Of a stretch of DNA of 13,241 nt, positions 1-5,520 are shown one piece after another; positions within the stretch are counted from its first letter, which is position 1; every line of letters begins with the position of its first letter. The stretch is from an uncultured Oscillospiraceae bacterium (GTDB lineage: Bacteria > Bacillota > Clostridia > Oscillospirales > Oscillospiraceae): contig CAAGIT010000186.1 of NCBI GenBank assembly GCA_900769995.1, positions 1-13,241 on the forward strand. Reading direction: 5' to 3'. The position numbers and the translations under genes were made by a program. A model generated the notes under the pieces. The model saw nothing but the letters and a program-made list of their open reading frames with translations, was not told the DNA's origin and did not search any database.

Positions 1-35
1 ACACATAATCCGAGATATTTTTTGATATAGGACAT
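1..35 (-). CDS. Unknown protein, N-terminal 11 codons only
   Basis: An ATG at 35-33 on the minus strand opens a frame that runs off the left edge of the window, reading MSYIKKYLGLC. A G-rich possible ribosome binding site (CGGGGGTG) lies about five bases upstream. A good sigma-A promoter sits about 60 bases further upstream. The stretch is too short to assign a family. It was chosen as a gene start because promoter, leader, binding site and start codon are all in order and point the same way. Confidence 0.45.
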   Translation of the reverse strand, partial: MSYIKKYLGLC

Positions 36-96
36 ACCAACACCCCCGAATCACCTTATGCACACCGAGGGTCGCTTACCATTGTATGCTGAAATT

Positions 97-125
97 ATTG
101 TATCATTTTTTCGCGGTCGGGTCAA
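97..125 (-). promoter_or_regulatory. Sigma-A promoter for the gene leaving the left edge
   Basis: On the minus strand TTGACC (125-120) and TACAAT (102-97) are separated by exactly 17 bases. The start point would fall near 90, leaving a leader of about 55 bases before the ATG at 35. It lies in the gap downstream of dinB. I see no convincing terminator between dinB (end 171) and this promoter, so some dinB read-through into the next gene is possible. Confidence 0.65.
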
Positions 126-170
126 TATCGCAGGAATACTTTGTGTATTGCAAGATTGTTCAGAGTTTCC

Positions 171-1427
171 CTAGACCGGTTTTGTGATCCCTGTACGGCG
201 TTCCTTGCTCAAACCGCCGCCTAAGACAACCGCCTCGCCTACAAATCGGGCACGGCGTATAATGCCCTCGCCAAATCTCTCCCGCAAATCGTCCACGGTA
301 TTGTCAAGGCTTGCTTTTTTGGCATAGCCGCCGTCCAAGGCGGAGAAAATATCATACTGCCGCAAGCTGCGATCCTCCAGTCTGGAGGCGTGAACGCCAA
401 GCTGACGCACGGGTGTCGTCCCATCCCAAAGCTCGTCAAAGCCCCGACAGGCAACGCGGAACAGTTCTTCCGTTCTGTCGGTGGCGGTGGGCAGCGTGAT
501 TTGATGCGAGCTGTCAACAAAATCGTTCGTGCGGATGCTGACGGCGATGCAGCGGGTGGATTTTTTGTCTGCCCGTATCCGTGTACCGACAGTTTCACAC
601 AGACACAGCAGTGTGCGATAGGCCTGTGCCGCGTTTGTAACGTCTGCGGCAAGCGTTGTTGCATTGCCGTAGCCCTTGTTTGCCTCCGGTTGGGCAAGCA
701 AGGTATCGCTGTACCGTCCGTTTGCGGAATTCCAGAGCGAAAGCCCGGGTTTATAGAGGGTTTTGAGTATGACCTTGGGGTCGGCATTTGCCAGCTCACC
801 AATGGTATAAATGCCCAGCCGGTGCAGCTTCTTCTCTGTTGCCGCACCAACCATAAACAGCTCCCGCACCGGAAGCGGCCAGAGCTTCGTCTCCAGCTCC
901 CAGGGATAGAGCGTGTGCACCTTGTTCGGCTTTTCAAAGTCCCCTGCCATTTTCGCCAGCAGCTTATTCGTTGAAATGCCGATATTGACCGTAAAACCCA
1001 GCTCGTCATAAATACGCTGCTTCAGCATCTCCGCTGCCGCAACCGGAGAGCCGTAAAGCCCCTCTGTGCCCGTCATATCCGCCCACGCTTCATCGATCGA
1101 ATACTGCTCAACCACCGGCGCGACCTCGCGCAAAATGGCCGTAAAATGCCGCGATGCCTCCACATACAGGGCATAATCCGGCGGAACGATCGTCAGGTTC
1201 GGGCATTTCTGCTGTGCCTGAAAGATCGGTTCGCCGGTTTGGATACCGTATTTCTTCGCCGGTTGGCTCTTGGCCAAAATCACACCCTGACGGTTATCCT
1301 TATCTCCCGCGACAACCGACGGGATCGTCCGCAGATCGAGAGAATCGCCCAAAACCTTCACGCGATAGGCCGCAGTCCACGAGAGAAACGCACTGTTTAC
1401 GTCAATATGAAAAATCACTTTTCTCAT
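171..1427 (-). CDS. dinB: Y-family DNA polymerase (DinB / Pol IV-like)
   Basis: Error-prone translesion DNA polymerase of 418 residues. The N-terminus HIDVNSAFLSW carries the first metal-binding aspartate (D9). YSIDEAWADM carries the catalytic acid pair D112/E113. A helix-hairpin-helix region follows (around VGAATEKKLHRLGIYTIGEL), then the little-finger domain. Near the C-terminus QYDIF resembles a sliding-clamp binding motif (QxxLF). The start at 1427 gives the normal DinB N-terminus. A longer frame to 1676 exists, but its extra 83 residues are only the upstream gene read in another frame. The start lies one base after the stop of the 86-residue upstream gene (TAAGATG), so the two are translationally coupled. 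The DVNSAF variant in place of the usual DMDAFF matches, as I recall it, a subgroup common in Clostridia. The SOS-type promoter at 1712-1740 fits damage induction. Confidence 0.93.
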   Translation of the reverse strand: MRKVIFHIDVNSAFLSWTAAYRVKVLGDSLDLRTIPSVVAGDKDNRQGVILAKSQPAKKYGIQTGEPIFQAQQKCPNLTIVPPDYALYVEASRHFTAILREVAPVVEQYSIDEAWADMTGTEGLYGSPVAAAEMLKQRIYDELGFTVNIGISTNKLLAKMAGDFEKPNKVHTLYPWELETKLWPLPVRELFMVGAATEKKLHRLGIYTIGELANADPKVILKTLYKPGLSLWNSANGRYSDTLLAQPEANKGYGNATTLAADVTNAAQAYRTLLCLCETVGTRIRADKKSTRCIAVSIRTNDFVDSSHQITLPTATDRTEELFRVACRGFDELWDGTTPVRQLGVHASRLEDRSLRQYDIFSALDGGYAKKASLDNTVDDLRERFGEGIIRRARFVGEAVVLGGGLSKERRTGITKPV

Positions 1428-1428
1428 C

Positions 1429-1689
1429 TTAATACACCACCCGAAACAGCGTCCAACGATGCGTCCGCACCGTATACCGCAGCTCAAAGAGCTTTTCCAA
1501 GCCCTCGCACTTCGCTTTGCAGAGGTATTGGATGGCATCAATGCCGGCATACTGAATCGGTTTGGCGCAAACGACCTGTGTGATCGCAACCGTTTGCAGG
1601 CAGTGGCTTTCATCCTCCATCCGAAAGCGGAGCGGCGTGATCGTGCCGTCAGAACCGCAAACGGAAATGACTTCAATTTGTAAATTCAT
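1429..1689 (-). CDS. Small protein of unknown function, co-transcribed with dinB
   Basis: An 86-residue frame directly upstream of dinB and the first gene of the operon. The start at 1689 was chosen because AGGGGAG lies about seven bases upstream; an in-frame ATG at 1707 has no such site and would lie almost at the transcription start. The protein has no membrane segment or signal peptide. It begins with beta-strand-like stretches (LQIEVISV, ITPLRFRMEDE) and has three central cysteines (C41, C57, C61). The basic, aromatic C-terminus is RTHRWTLFRVVY. It is not the YolD-like protein that accompanies UvrX/YqjW polymerases in Bacillus. The sequence looks like a folded conserved protein, but I cannot name its family. 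Its tight coupling suggests a role linked to translesion synthesis; that is inference. Confidence 0.8.
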   Translation of the reverse strand: MNLQIEVISVCGSDGTITPLRFRMEDESHCLQTVAITQVVCAKPIQYAGIDAIQYLCKAKCEGLEKLFELRYTVRTHRWTLFRVVY

Positions 1690-1711
1690 ATGGCTCTCCC
1701 CTTTCATTCTT

Positions 1712-1740
1712 ATTATATCAAACTAATGTTCTAAAATCAA
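1712..1740 (-). promoter_or_regulatory. dinB operon promoter with SOS-box-like operator
   Basis: TTGATT (1740-1735) and TATAAT (1717-1712) are spaced by 17 bases on the minus strand. Inside the spacer lies GAACATTAGTTT (1731-1720), which matches the arms of the Firmicutes LexA box (GAAC-N4-GTTY). The inner four bases do not follow the RNRY preference of the Bacillus consensus. A repressor bound here would cover the space between -35 and -10. Together with the downstream polymerase this is a plausible LexA operator. Confidence 0.75.
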
Positions 1741-1761
1741 GTGTAAAATTTGGAACACCTC

Positions 1762-1790
1762 TTGCAATTTCTGTTTCCGTCTGTTATGAT
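1762..1790 (+). promoter_or_regulatory. Sigma-A promoter for the HAD phosphatase gene
   Basis: TTGCAA (1762-1767) and TATGAT (1785-1790) are 17 bases apart, followed after a short leader by CAGGAGG at 1808-1814 and the ATG at 1821. It is divergent from the dinB promoter; the two -35 elements are only 21 bases apart. Confidence 0.7.
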
Positions 1791-1820
1791 GTTAAAAAGA
1801 AAGAATCAGGAGGATGTCCC

Positions 1821-2474
1821 ATGAAATACCGCTGTCTGGTAATGGATCATGATGATACGGTCGTGCGCAGTGCGGAAACGGTCAATTACCCTGCCCTGCT
1901 CGAAACGCTGAAGGTCATGCGCCCCGGACAGACAGCGAGCTTTGAGGACTTCACTCTCGGCTGCTTCCGCAAGGATTTTGGCGGCTTTTGCCAGGAGCGC
2001 TTCCATTTTACGCCCGAGGAAGTGCAAGCGGAATTTGAGGCGTGGAAGGTCTATGTCCGCACGCACATTCCGCCCGCATACGAAGGCATTGGTGAGCTTC
2101 TGAAACGCTTTCGCGCCGAGGGCGGTATCATTTGTGTATCCTCTCATTCCGGCTCTGAGAACATCACACGCGACTATCAAACGCATTTTGGCTTTGCCCC
2201 CGATCGCATCTTCGGCTGGGAGTTGGGTGAGCACAAAAAACCGCACCCATTTGCGTTGCAGGAGATCATGCGGCTATATGACCTCCGTCCGGAACAGCTT
2301 TTGATGGTCGATGACATGAAGCCGGGCTATACCATGGCGCACGCGGCAGGTGTGCCGTTTGCCTGTGCCGGTTGGTCGCTGCAATTCAAAGAGATGCAGG
2401 AGTTTATGCATCATAACAGCGATTTCTATTTTGAAACCGTGGAGGAATTCGGCAAATTCCTGTTTTCGACTTGA
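1821..2474 (+). CDS. HAD-superfamily hydrolase (phosphoglycolate phosphatase-like)
   Basis: A 217-residue cytoplasmic phosphatase. All four HAD motifs are visible: motif I MDHDDTV (nucleophile D9, acid/base D11), motif II SSHS (S107-S110), motif III lysine in HKKPHP (K139/K140) and motif IV MVDDMKPG (D164, D165). An alpha-helical cap of C1 type occupies roughly residues 15-85, as in phosphoglycolate phosphatase and beta-phosphoglucomutase relatives. The substrate cannot be read from the sequence. The start has AGGAGG six bases upstream. The stop lies 39 bases before smpB. It may be transcribed through into smpB, although smpB has a possible promoter of its own. Confidence 0.9.
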   Translation: MKYRCLVMDHDDTVVRSAETVNYPALLETLKVMRPGQTASFEDFTLGCFRKDFGGFCQERFHFTPEEVQAEFEAWKVYVRTHIPPAYEGIGELLKRFRAEGGIICVSSHSGSENITRDYQTHFGFAPDRIFGWELGEHKKPHPFALQEIMRLYDLRPEQLLMVDDMKPGYTMAHAAGVPFACAGWSLQFKEMQEFMHHNSDFYFETVEEFGKFLFST

Positions 2475-2483
2475 CAACGATTG

Positions 2484-2489
2484 TATAAT
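2484..2489 (+). promoter_or_regulatory. Possible -10 element for smpB
   Basis: A perfect TATAAT lies between the HAD gene and smpB, 24 bases before the smpB GTG. The base run where a -35 would sit (about 2461-2466, TGTTTT) is poor. The TTGACA at 2471 is too close (7-base gap) to serve. It could be a weak internal promoter or chance. Confidence 0.3.
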
Positions 2490-2513
2490 ATAAATGTGTC
2501 AGGAGGTGAGCCT

Positions 2514-2975
2514 GTGGCGGACGGCGTAAAGATTATAGCGAAAAATTCCAAAGCATTTCACGAATACTTCATCGAAGAACGCTTTGAAGCGGGCATCGAG
2601 CTGTTCGGAACAGAGGTCAAATCCATTCGTCTGGGCACGCTGAACCTGAAAGATGCCTGGTGCAACATCAAAGACGGAGAGCTTTGGGTGCGGCAAATGC
2701 ACATCAGCCCGTATGAAAAGGGCAATATTTTCAACAAAGACCCAATGCGGCCGCGCAGACTTCTCATGCATAAACGCGAGATCATGCGGCTGTTCTCCAA
2801 GATGAAGCTTGACGGCTATGCGATCATTCCCCTTTCGGTCTACCTGAAAAACTCCCGTGTAAAGCTGGAGATCGCCCTGTGCAAGGGCAAAAAACTGTAT
2901 GATAAACGGCAGGATGCCGCGAATAAAGATGCACGCCGTCAGATCGAGCGTGCAATCAAAGAAAGGAATCACTGA
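2514..2975 (+). CDS. smpB: SsrA-binding protein SmpB
   Basis: SmpB binds the tRNA-like domain of tmRNA and brings it to stalled ribosomes. The protein is 153 residues, the usual length. Hallmarks are IIAKNSKAFHEYFIEE near the N-terminus, the RNA-binding GTEVKS (32-37), SPYEKGN (65-71), and GKKLYDKR (125-132). A basic helical tail (133-153) follows, the part that reaches into the empty mRNA channel. The start is GTG at 2514, preceded by AGGAGGTGA with proper spacing. An upstream in-frame TTG at 2481 would add 11 residues that span the ribosome binding site itself, so it is unlikely. The stop is one base before the cyclophilin ATG. Its RNA partner ssrA is encoded about 1.1 kb downstream on the same strand. 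Confidence 0.97.
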   Translation: MADGVKIIAKNSKAFHEYFIEERFEAGIELFGTEVKSIRLGTLNLKDAWCNIKDGELWVRQMHISPYEKGNIFNKDPMRPRRLLMHKREIMRLFSKMKLDGYAIIPLSVYLKNSRVKLEIALCKGKKLYDKRQDAANKDARRQIERAIKERNH

Positions 2976-2976
2976 T

Positions 2977-3516
2977 ATGGAAAACCCCATTGTAACGATT
3001 GAAATGGAAAACGGCGGTGTGATTACCGCAGAGCTTTATCCCGATATTGCACCGCAGTCTGTCTATAACTTCATCGCTTTGGCAAACAGCGGCTATTATG
3101 ACGGCCTGATTTTCCACCGTGTCATTCCGGGCTTTATGATTCAGGGCGGCTGCCCGCAGGGTACCGGCATGGGCGGTCCCGGCTATTGCATCAAGGGCGA
3201 GTTCCTGTTCAACGGCGTGGACAACAAGCTCAAGCATAAGCGTGGTGTCCTGTCCATGGCAAGAGCCTCCTCCCCGAACTCCGCCGGCTCTCAGTTCTTC
3301 ATCATGCATCAGGATGCCCCTCATCTGGACAAGCAGTATGCGGGCTTTGGCAAGGTGCTCAGCGGCATGGAAGTTGTCGATGCTATCTGCAAGGTGCCGA
3401 CTGACCGCAACGACCGTCCGAACGTGGAGCAGAAGATGAAGTCCGTCCGCGTGGATACCAAGGGTGAGACCTATCCCGAGCCCAAAAAGCTTCCCGATCC
3501 CTTCGGCAGATTCTGA
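2977..3516 (+). CDS. Cyclophilin-type peptidyl-prolyl cis-trans isomerase
   Basis: A 179-residue single-domain cyclophilin that isomerises Xaa-Pro bonds during folding. The active-site block FHRVIPGFMIQGG contains catalytic R48 with F53 and Q56. Further signatures are MARASSPNSAGSQFFI (94-109) and HLDKQYAGFGKV (116-127). There is no signal peptide or lipobox, so it is cytoplasmic. The start at 2977 follows the smpB stop by one base, and GAAAGGA inside the end of smpB acts as ribosome binding site. An upstream in-frame ATG at 2899 would overlap smpB and disturb the normal N-terminus. The C-terminal tail (PEPKKLPDPFGRF) is a short extension beyond the domain. It is evidently co-transcribed with smpB and the acetyltransferase. 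Confidence 0.95.
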   Translation: MENPIVTIEMENGGVITAELYPDIAPQSVYNFIALANSGYYDGLIFHRVIPGFMIQGGCPQGTGMGGPGYCIKGEFLFNGVDNKLKHKRGVLSMARASSPNSAGSQFFIMHQDAPHLDKQYAGFGKVLSGMEVVDAICKVPTDRNDRPNVEQKMKSVRVDTKGETYPEPKKLPDPFGRF

Positions 3517-3518
3517 TT

Positions 3519-4010
3519 ATGCCCATTCCTGGAATTGACCAACCCGAGCTGCTTCCGGTTTCCGATACACTCCGCCTACGGCGGTATGACGGAAATGCGG
3601 ATTTTGCACTCTATTGGTATCAGGATGCACACACCCTGCTGATGGTCGATGGCAAAAACGAACCGTACACGATGGAACGGCTCAATCAAATGTACCGCTA
3701 TTTGGACGGGCATGGTGAGTTATATTTTATCGAACTGCTGCAGGATGACAGCTTTCTGCCCATTGGTGATGTAACGCTTTGCCGCGACGATCTTCCCATC
3801 GTCATTGGCGTGCACAGCCTGCGTGGACAGGGCATCGGACGTCAGGTATTAACCGCGCTGATTCAGCGTGCCAAGACTTTGGGCTTTGAGCGCCTCGGGG
3901 TCCAGGAGATTTATGTAAATAACCTCCCGTCGCAGCGTCTGTTTGAGAGTGTCGGATTCCGACGGGATAAATTGACAGCGGATGGTTATAGTTTTATCTT
4001 GACAATTTGA
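3519..4010 (+). CDS. GNAT-family N-acetyltransferase
   Basis: A 163-residue acetyltransferase of the GNAT superfamily, which transfers acetyl from acetyl-CoA to an amine. The CoA pyrophosphate loop (motif A) is RGQGIGRQVL (102-111). The C-terminal motif B appears as VNNLPSQRLFESVGF (133-147). The N-terminal half (LRLRRYDGNADFALYWYQD) resembles RimJ/RimL-type and aminoglycoside-type members, but the substrate cannot be inferred. It starts two bases after the cyclophilin stop, with no clear ribosome binding site of its own, so translation is probably coupled. Its last codons contain the -35 box of the tmRNA promoter. Confidence 0.88.
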   Translation: MPIPGIDQPELLPVSDTLRLRRYDGNADFALYWYQDAHTLLMVDGKNEPYTMERLNQMYRYLDGHGELYFIELLQDDSFLPIGDVTLCRDDLPIVIGVHSLRGQGIGRQVLTALIQRAKTLGFERLGVQEIYVNNLPSQRLFESVGFRRDKLTADGYSFILTI

Positions 4011-4027
4011 ATATCGGGCGGTATTCT
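3999..4027 (+). promoter_or_regulatory. tmRNA (ssrA) promoter
   Basis: TTGACA (3999-4004, a perfect -35) and TATTCT (4022-4027) are 17 bases apart. The -35 lies in the last codons of the acetyltransferase gene. Transcription would start near 4034, about 30 bases before the mature tmRNA 5' end at 4064, consistent with 5' trimming by RNase P. The -10 box overlaps the hairpin at 4016-4037. Confidence 0.7.
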
Positions 4028-4037
4028 ATTACCGCCC
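4016..4037 (+). terminator. GC-rich hairpin after the smpB operon, no U-tract
   Basis: GGGCGGTA (4016-4023) and TACCGCCC (4030-4037) form a perfect 8-bp stem with a 6-base loop, six bases after the acetyltransferase stop. The following bases (AACTCCGCACTT) lack a T-run, so it is not a standard intrinsic terminator. It may stabilise the 3' end of the upstream mRNA or cause partial termination. It could also act as a DNA palindrome, since it holds the tmRNA -10 box. Confidence 0.4.
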
Positions 4038-4063
4038 AACTCCGCACTTCCCTATTTGAACAC

Positions 4064-4414
4064 GGGGGCGTACCGGTTTCGACGGGGGTAGTGAGGCGGA
4101 AATAGCGAGCCGTGGTGCCTGACCACGTTAAACCGGGCAACTTTTTCAAAATTAACTGACAACAATCAGTACGCACTGGCTGCCTGATTAGGCGCCCATC
4201 CTCCCCGGAAGGTCCACGAGCCGGGCTAGGGTGTGATTTGAGTGGAGAACGTGCGTGCGGTAAGCTTTGCCCGTACCATGCATTTATGAAGCTACCAAAT
4301 CCGTCAGGGTGTTTGTTCCCGGTCGGATGAGGGAATGTAAATAACAAACTGCGCTCGGAGAAGTTTCCGTCAAGTTACTTTCGGACGGGGGTTCGACTCC
4401 CCCCGCCTCCACCA
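4064..4414 (+). ncRNA. ssrA: tmRNA (SsrA, 10Sa RNA), one-piece
   Basis: 351-base tmRNA. The 5' end GGGGGCGTACCGGTTTCGAC and the 3' end CGCCTCCACCA form the tRNA-like acceptor stem. It has seven pairs including a G3-U wobble, the alanine identity element, and an encoded CCA (4412-4414). The T-arm GGGGGTTCGACTCCCCC is evident at 4387-4403. Pseudoknot 1 can be drawn as CGTGGT/ACCACG with loop GCCTG pairing to CGGGC. The tag frame ends TAC GCA CTG GCT GCC TGA (stop at 4185-4187). By likeness to the TAACT preceding the Bacillus resume codon, resumption is most probably at GAC 4158, giving the tag (A)DNNQYALAA. The ALAA end is the usual protease signal. Together with SmpB it rescues ribosomes stalled on broken mRNA. 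Confidence 0.97.
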
Positions 4415-4459
4415 GAAAAGAAACAACCTTTGTCTACCGGACAAAGGTTGTTTCTTTTC
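4415..4459 (+). terminator. Rho-independent terminator of ssrA
   Basis: A perfect 20-bp inverted repeat (4415-4434 with 4440-4459) and a 5-base loop TACCG start directly after the tmRNA CCA. The 5' arm is A-rich and the 3' arm ends in TTTCTTTTC, so it can work as a terminator on the plus strand and possibly on the other. The tip, TTTGTCTACCGGACAAA, recurs nearly unchanged in the terminator at 5309-5348. Confidence 0.88.
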
Positions 4460-4460
4460 A

Positions 4461-4638
4461 GTGAAATAAATCCCTTCCGGGATTTGTGAAATTTGCTTCG
4501 CAAGTGAAATACGCCTGCGGCGTGTGAAATTCCCTGCGGGCGTGGGTGGATTTATTTCATTTCACTTTCCGCGCAAGCGGAAAATTTCACAATGATCGCA
4601 GATCATTATTTCATATCCGAAGGATATTTCACTTCACA
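4461..4638. repeat. Hairpin array 1 (GTGAAAT linkers), converging halves
   Basis: Four copies of GTGAAAT (4461, 4486, 4504, 4524) each precede a short hairpin: AAATCCC/GGGATTT with loop TTCC, TTGC/GCAA with TTC, ACGCC/GGCGT with TGC, and CCC/GGG with TGC. After 4551 the pattern is reversed. ATTTCAT/ATTTCAC linkers (4554, 4559, 4584, 4608) alternate with hairpins TTTCCGC/GCGGAAA (loop GCAA), AATGATC/GATCATT (GCA) and ATATCC/GGATAT (GAA). It ends with TTCACTTCACA. The left edge (4462-4473) also pairs perfectly over 12 bases with 4548-4559. It contains no gene. It begins two bases after the ssrA terminator. I do not recognise it as REP, BIME, ERIC, BOX or RUP. Confidence 0.85.
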
Positions 4639-4661
4639 TTCCGCCTTATCTGCTGTATAAT
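4633..4661 (+). promoter_or_regulatory. Promoter of the methyltransferase gene, with inverted repeat around -10
   Basis: TTCACA (4633-4638, one mismatch from TTGACA) and TATAAT (4656-4661) are 17 bases apart. The -35 is the final TTCAC unit of hairpin array 1. The -10 sits between the arms of a perfect inverted repeat, TTATCTG (4646-4652) and CAGATAA (4662-4668), which could be an operator. Confidence 0.6.
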
Positions 4662-4702
4662 CAGATAAACAAATCGGAATTTGACGGATGAGGTAAATAA
4701 AG

Positions 4703-5224
4703 ATGCTTACGCTTAATAGGGAACTGAATGGTAAAATATTGGATATTGGCGGTGGTGGAGAAGGTGTAATTGGGCGTTTATACACAAACCAAGTTGTTGC
4801 CATAGATATTCGCCAAGACGAGCTGGATGATGCGCCAACAGGCTTTGAAAAAATCTTGATGGATGCAACGCAGTTGGATTTCAAAGATAATTCTTTTGAC
4901 CATATAACATCATTCTACACACTGATGTTTATGAGTGCCGAAGACCAAAAACGTGCAATTTCGGAAGCGGCACGGGTTTTGGTAAATGGTGGGGAAGTTC
5001 ATATTTGGGATTGTGATATTCGTTCTGCATATCCAGAACCGTTTTGCTTGGATGTTGCGGTTCAATTACCCGGTGAACACATTTCCACTACCTACGGCAT
5101 TGTAAAAAAGGATACACAAGATAAACTTAGCATCACAGAACTATGCTTGGAAGCAGGCTTGATACTTGTTTGCCAAAACAGCAGCAAGTATGGCTTTCAT
5201 CTGCGCTTCAAAAAAGACCGATAA
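4703..5224 (+). CDS. Class I SAM-dependent methyltransferase
   Basis: A 173-residue methyltransferase of the Methyltransf_11 type. Motif I is LDIGGGGEG (13-21), the acidic residue of motif II is D35 in VVAIDI, and motif III is LMDATQLDF (52-60). FDHITSFYTLMF (65-76) and RVLVNGGEVHIWD (91-103) complete the fold. There is no extra substrate domain, so the target (small molecule, protein or RNA) is unknown. The start at 4703 has GATGAGGT nine bases upstream. Codon use is visibly different from the neighbours: leucine is mostly TTG/CTT rather than CTG and the gene is AT-rich, which suggests acquisition by transfer. It is a single-gene unit with its own promoter and terminator, enclosed by two hairpin arrays downstream of ssrA. 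Confidence 0.88.
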   Translation: MLTLNRELNGKILDIGGGGEGVIGRLYTNQVVAIDIRQDELDDAPTGFEKILMDATQLDFKDNSFDHITSFYTLMFMSAEDQKRAISEAARVLVNGGEVHIWDCDIRSAYPEPFCLDVAVQLPGEHISTTYGIVKKDTQDKLSITELCLEAGLILVCQNSSKYGFHLRFKKDR

Positions 5225-5308
5225 ATTCCAATTTTTTGAACAGAGCAGCCACACTACTTTTGATTTCTCTTACCTCGATTTTGCGACCTCTGGTTACTCT
5301 TTGACAAC

Positions 5309-5348
5309 AAAAAGCCTGATTTGTCTACCAGACGAATCAGGCTTTTTT
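5309..5348 (+). terminator. Terminator of the methyltransferase unit
   Basis: An 18-bp stem (5309-5326 with 5330-5347, one G-T wobble), loop ACC, and a T6 run form a strong intrinsic terminator. The AAAAAG on the 5' side also makes it plausible on the minus strand. It lies 84 bases after the gene stop. Its tip TTTGTCTACCAGACGAA is nearly the same as that of the ssrA terminator. Confidence 0.88.
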
Positions 5349-5357
5349 GAACTAAGT

Positions 5358-5520
5358 GTGCCTTGCGGCACGTGAAGCGCACCTTTGGTGCGTGAAGCGA
5401 TGCTTCGCATTGTGAAGTGCCTGCGGGCGCGTGTGGCACACTTCACTTCACGTTGTGCGAAGCACAATGCTTCACAGCGGCATCACCGCTGCTTCACTTG
5501 GCGCACTGCGGCAAACTTCA
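5358..5520. repeat. Hairpin array 2 (GTGAAG linkers), converging halves
   Basis: Same architecture as array 1. Left half: GTGCC/GGCAC (loop TTGC), GTGAAG, CGCACC/GGTGCG (TTT), GTGAAG, CGATGC/GCATTG (TTC), GTGAAG, TGCC/GGGC (TGC). The turn is at about 5430-5446, where GTGAAGTG (5412-5419) pairs with CACTTCAC (5439-5446). Right half, reversed: CTTCAC linkers (5441, 5446, 5470, 5492) with hairpins TTGTGC/GCACAA (loop GAA), AGCGG/CCGCT (CATCA) and an imperfect TTGGCGCA/TGCGGCAA, then ACTTCA. It begins ten bases after the T-run of the preceding terminator. The frames crossing it are by-products of the repeats. No gene is seen here. Confidence 0.85.

Noticed and set aside
390..974. Plus-strand open frame (194 codons) opposite dinB
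   Set aside because: It is antisense to dinB with no ribosome binding site or family features.
1428..1676. 83-residue N-terminal extension of dinB
   Set aside because: It is the upstream 86-residue gene read in another frame. The standard Y-family N-terminus begins at 1427.
2471..2489. TTGACA plus TATAAT as one promoter before smpB
   Set aside because: The two boxes are only seven bases apart, far below the 16-18 needed.
4461..5520. The two arrays as CRISPR loci
   Set aside because: Constant elements are only 6-7 bases, the variable parts are self-complementary hairpins of 9-18 bases, orientation flips midway, and no cas gene is present.
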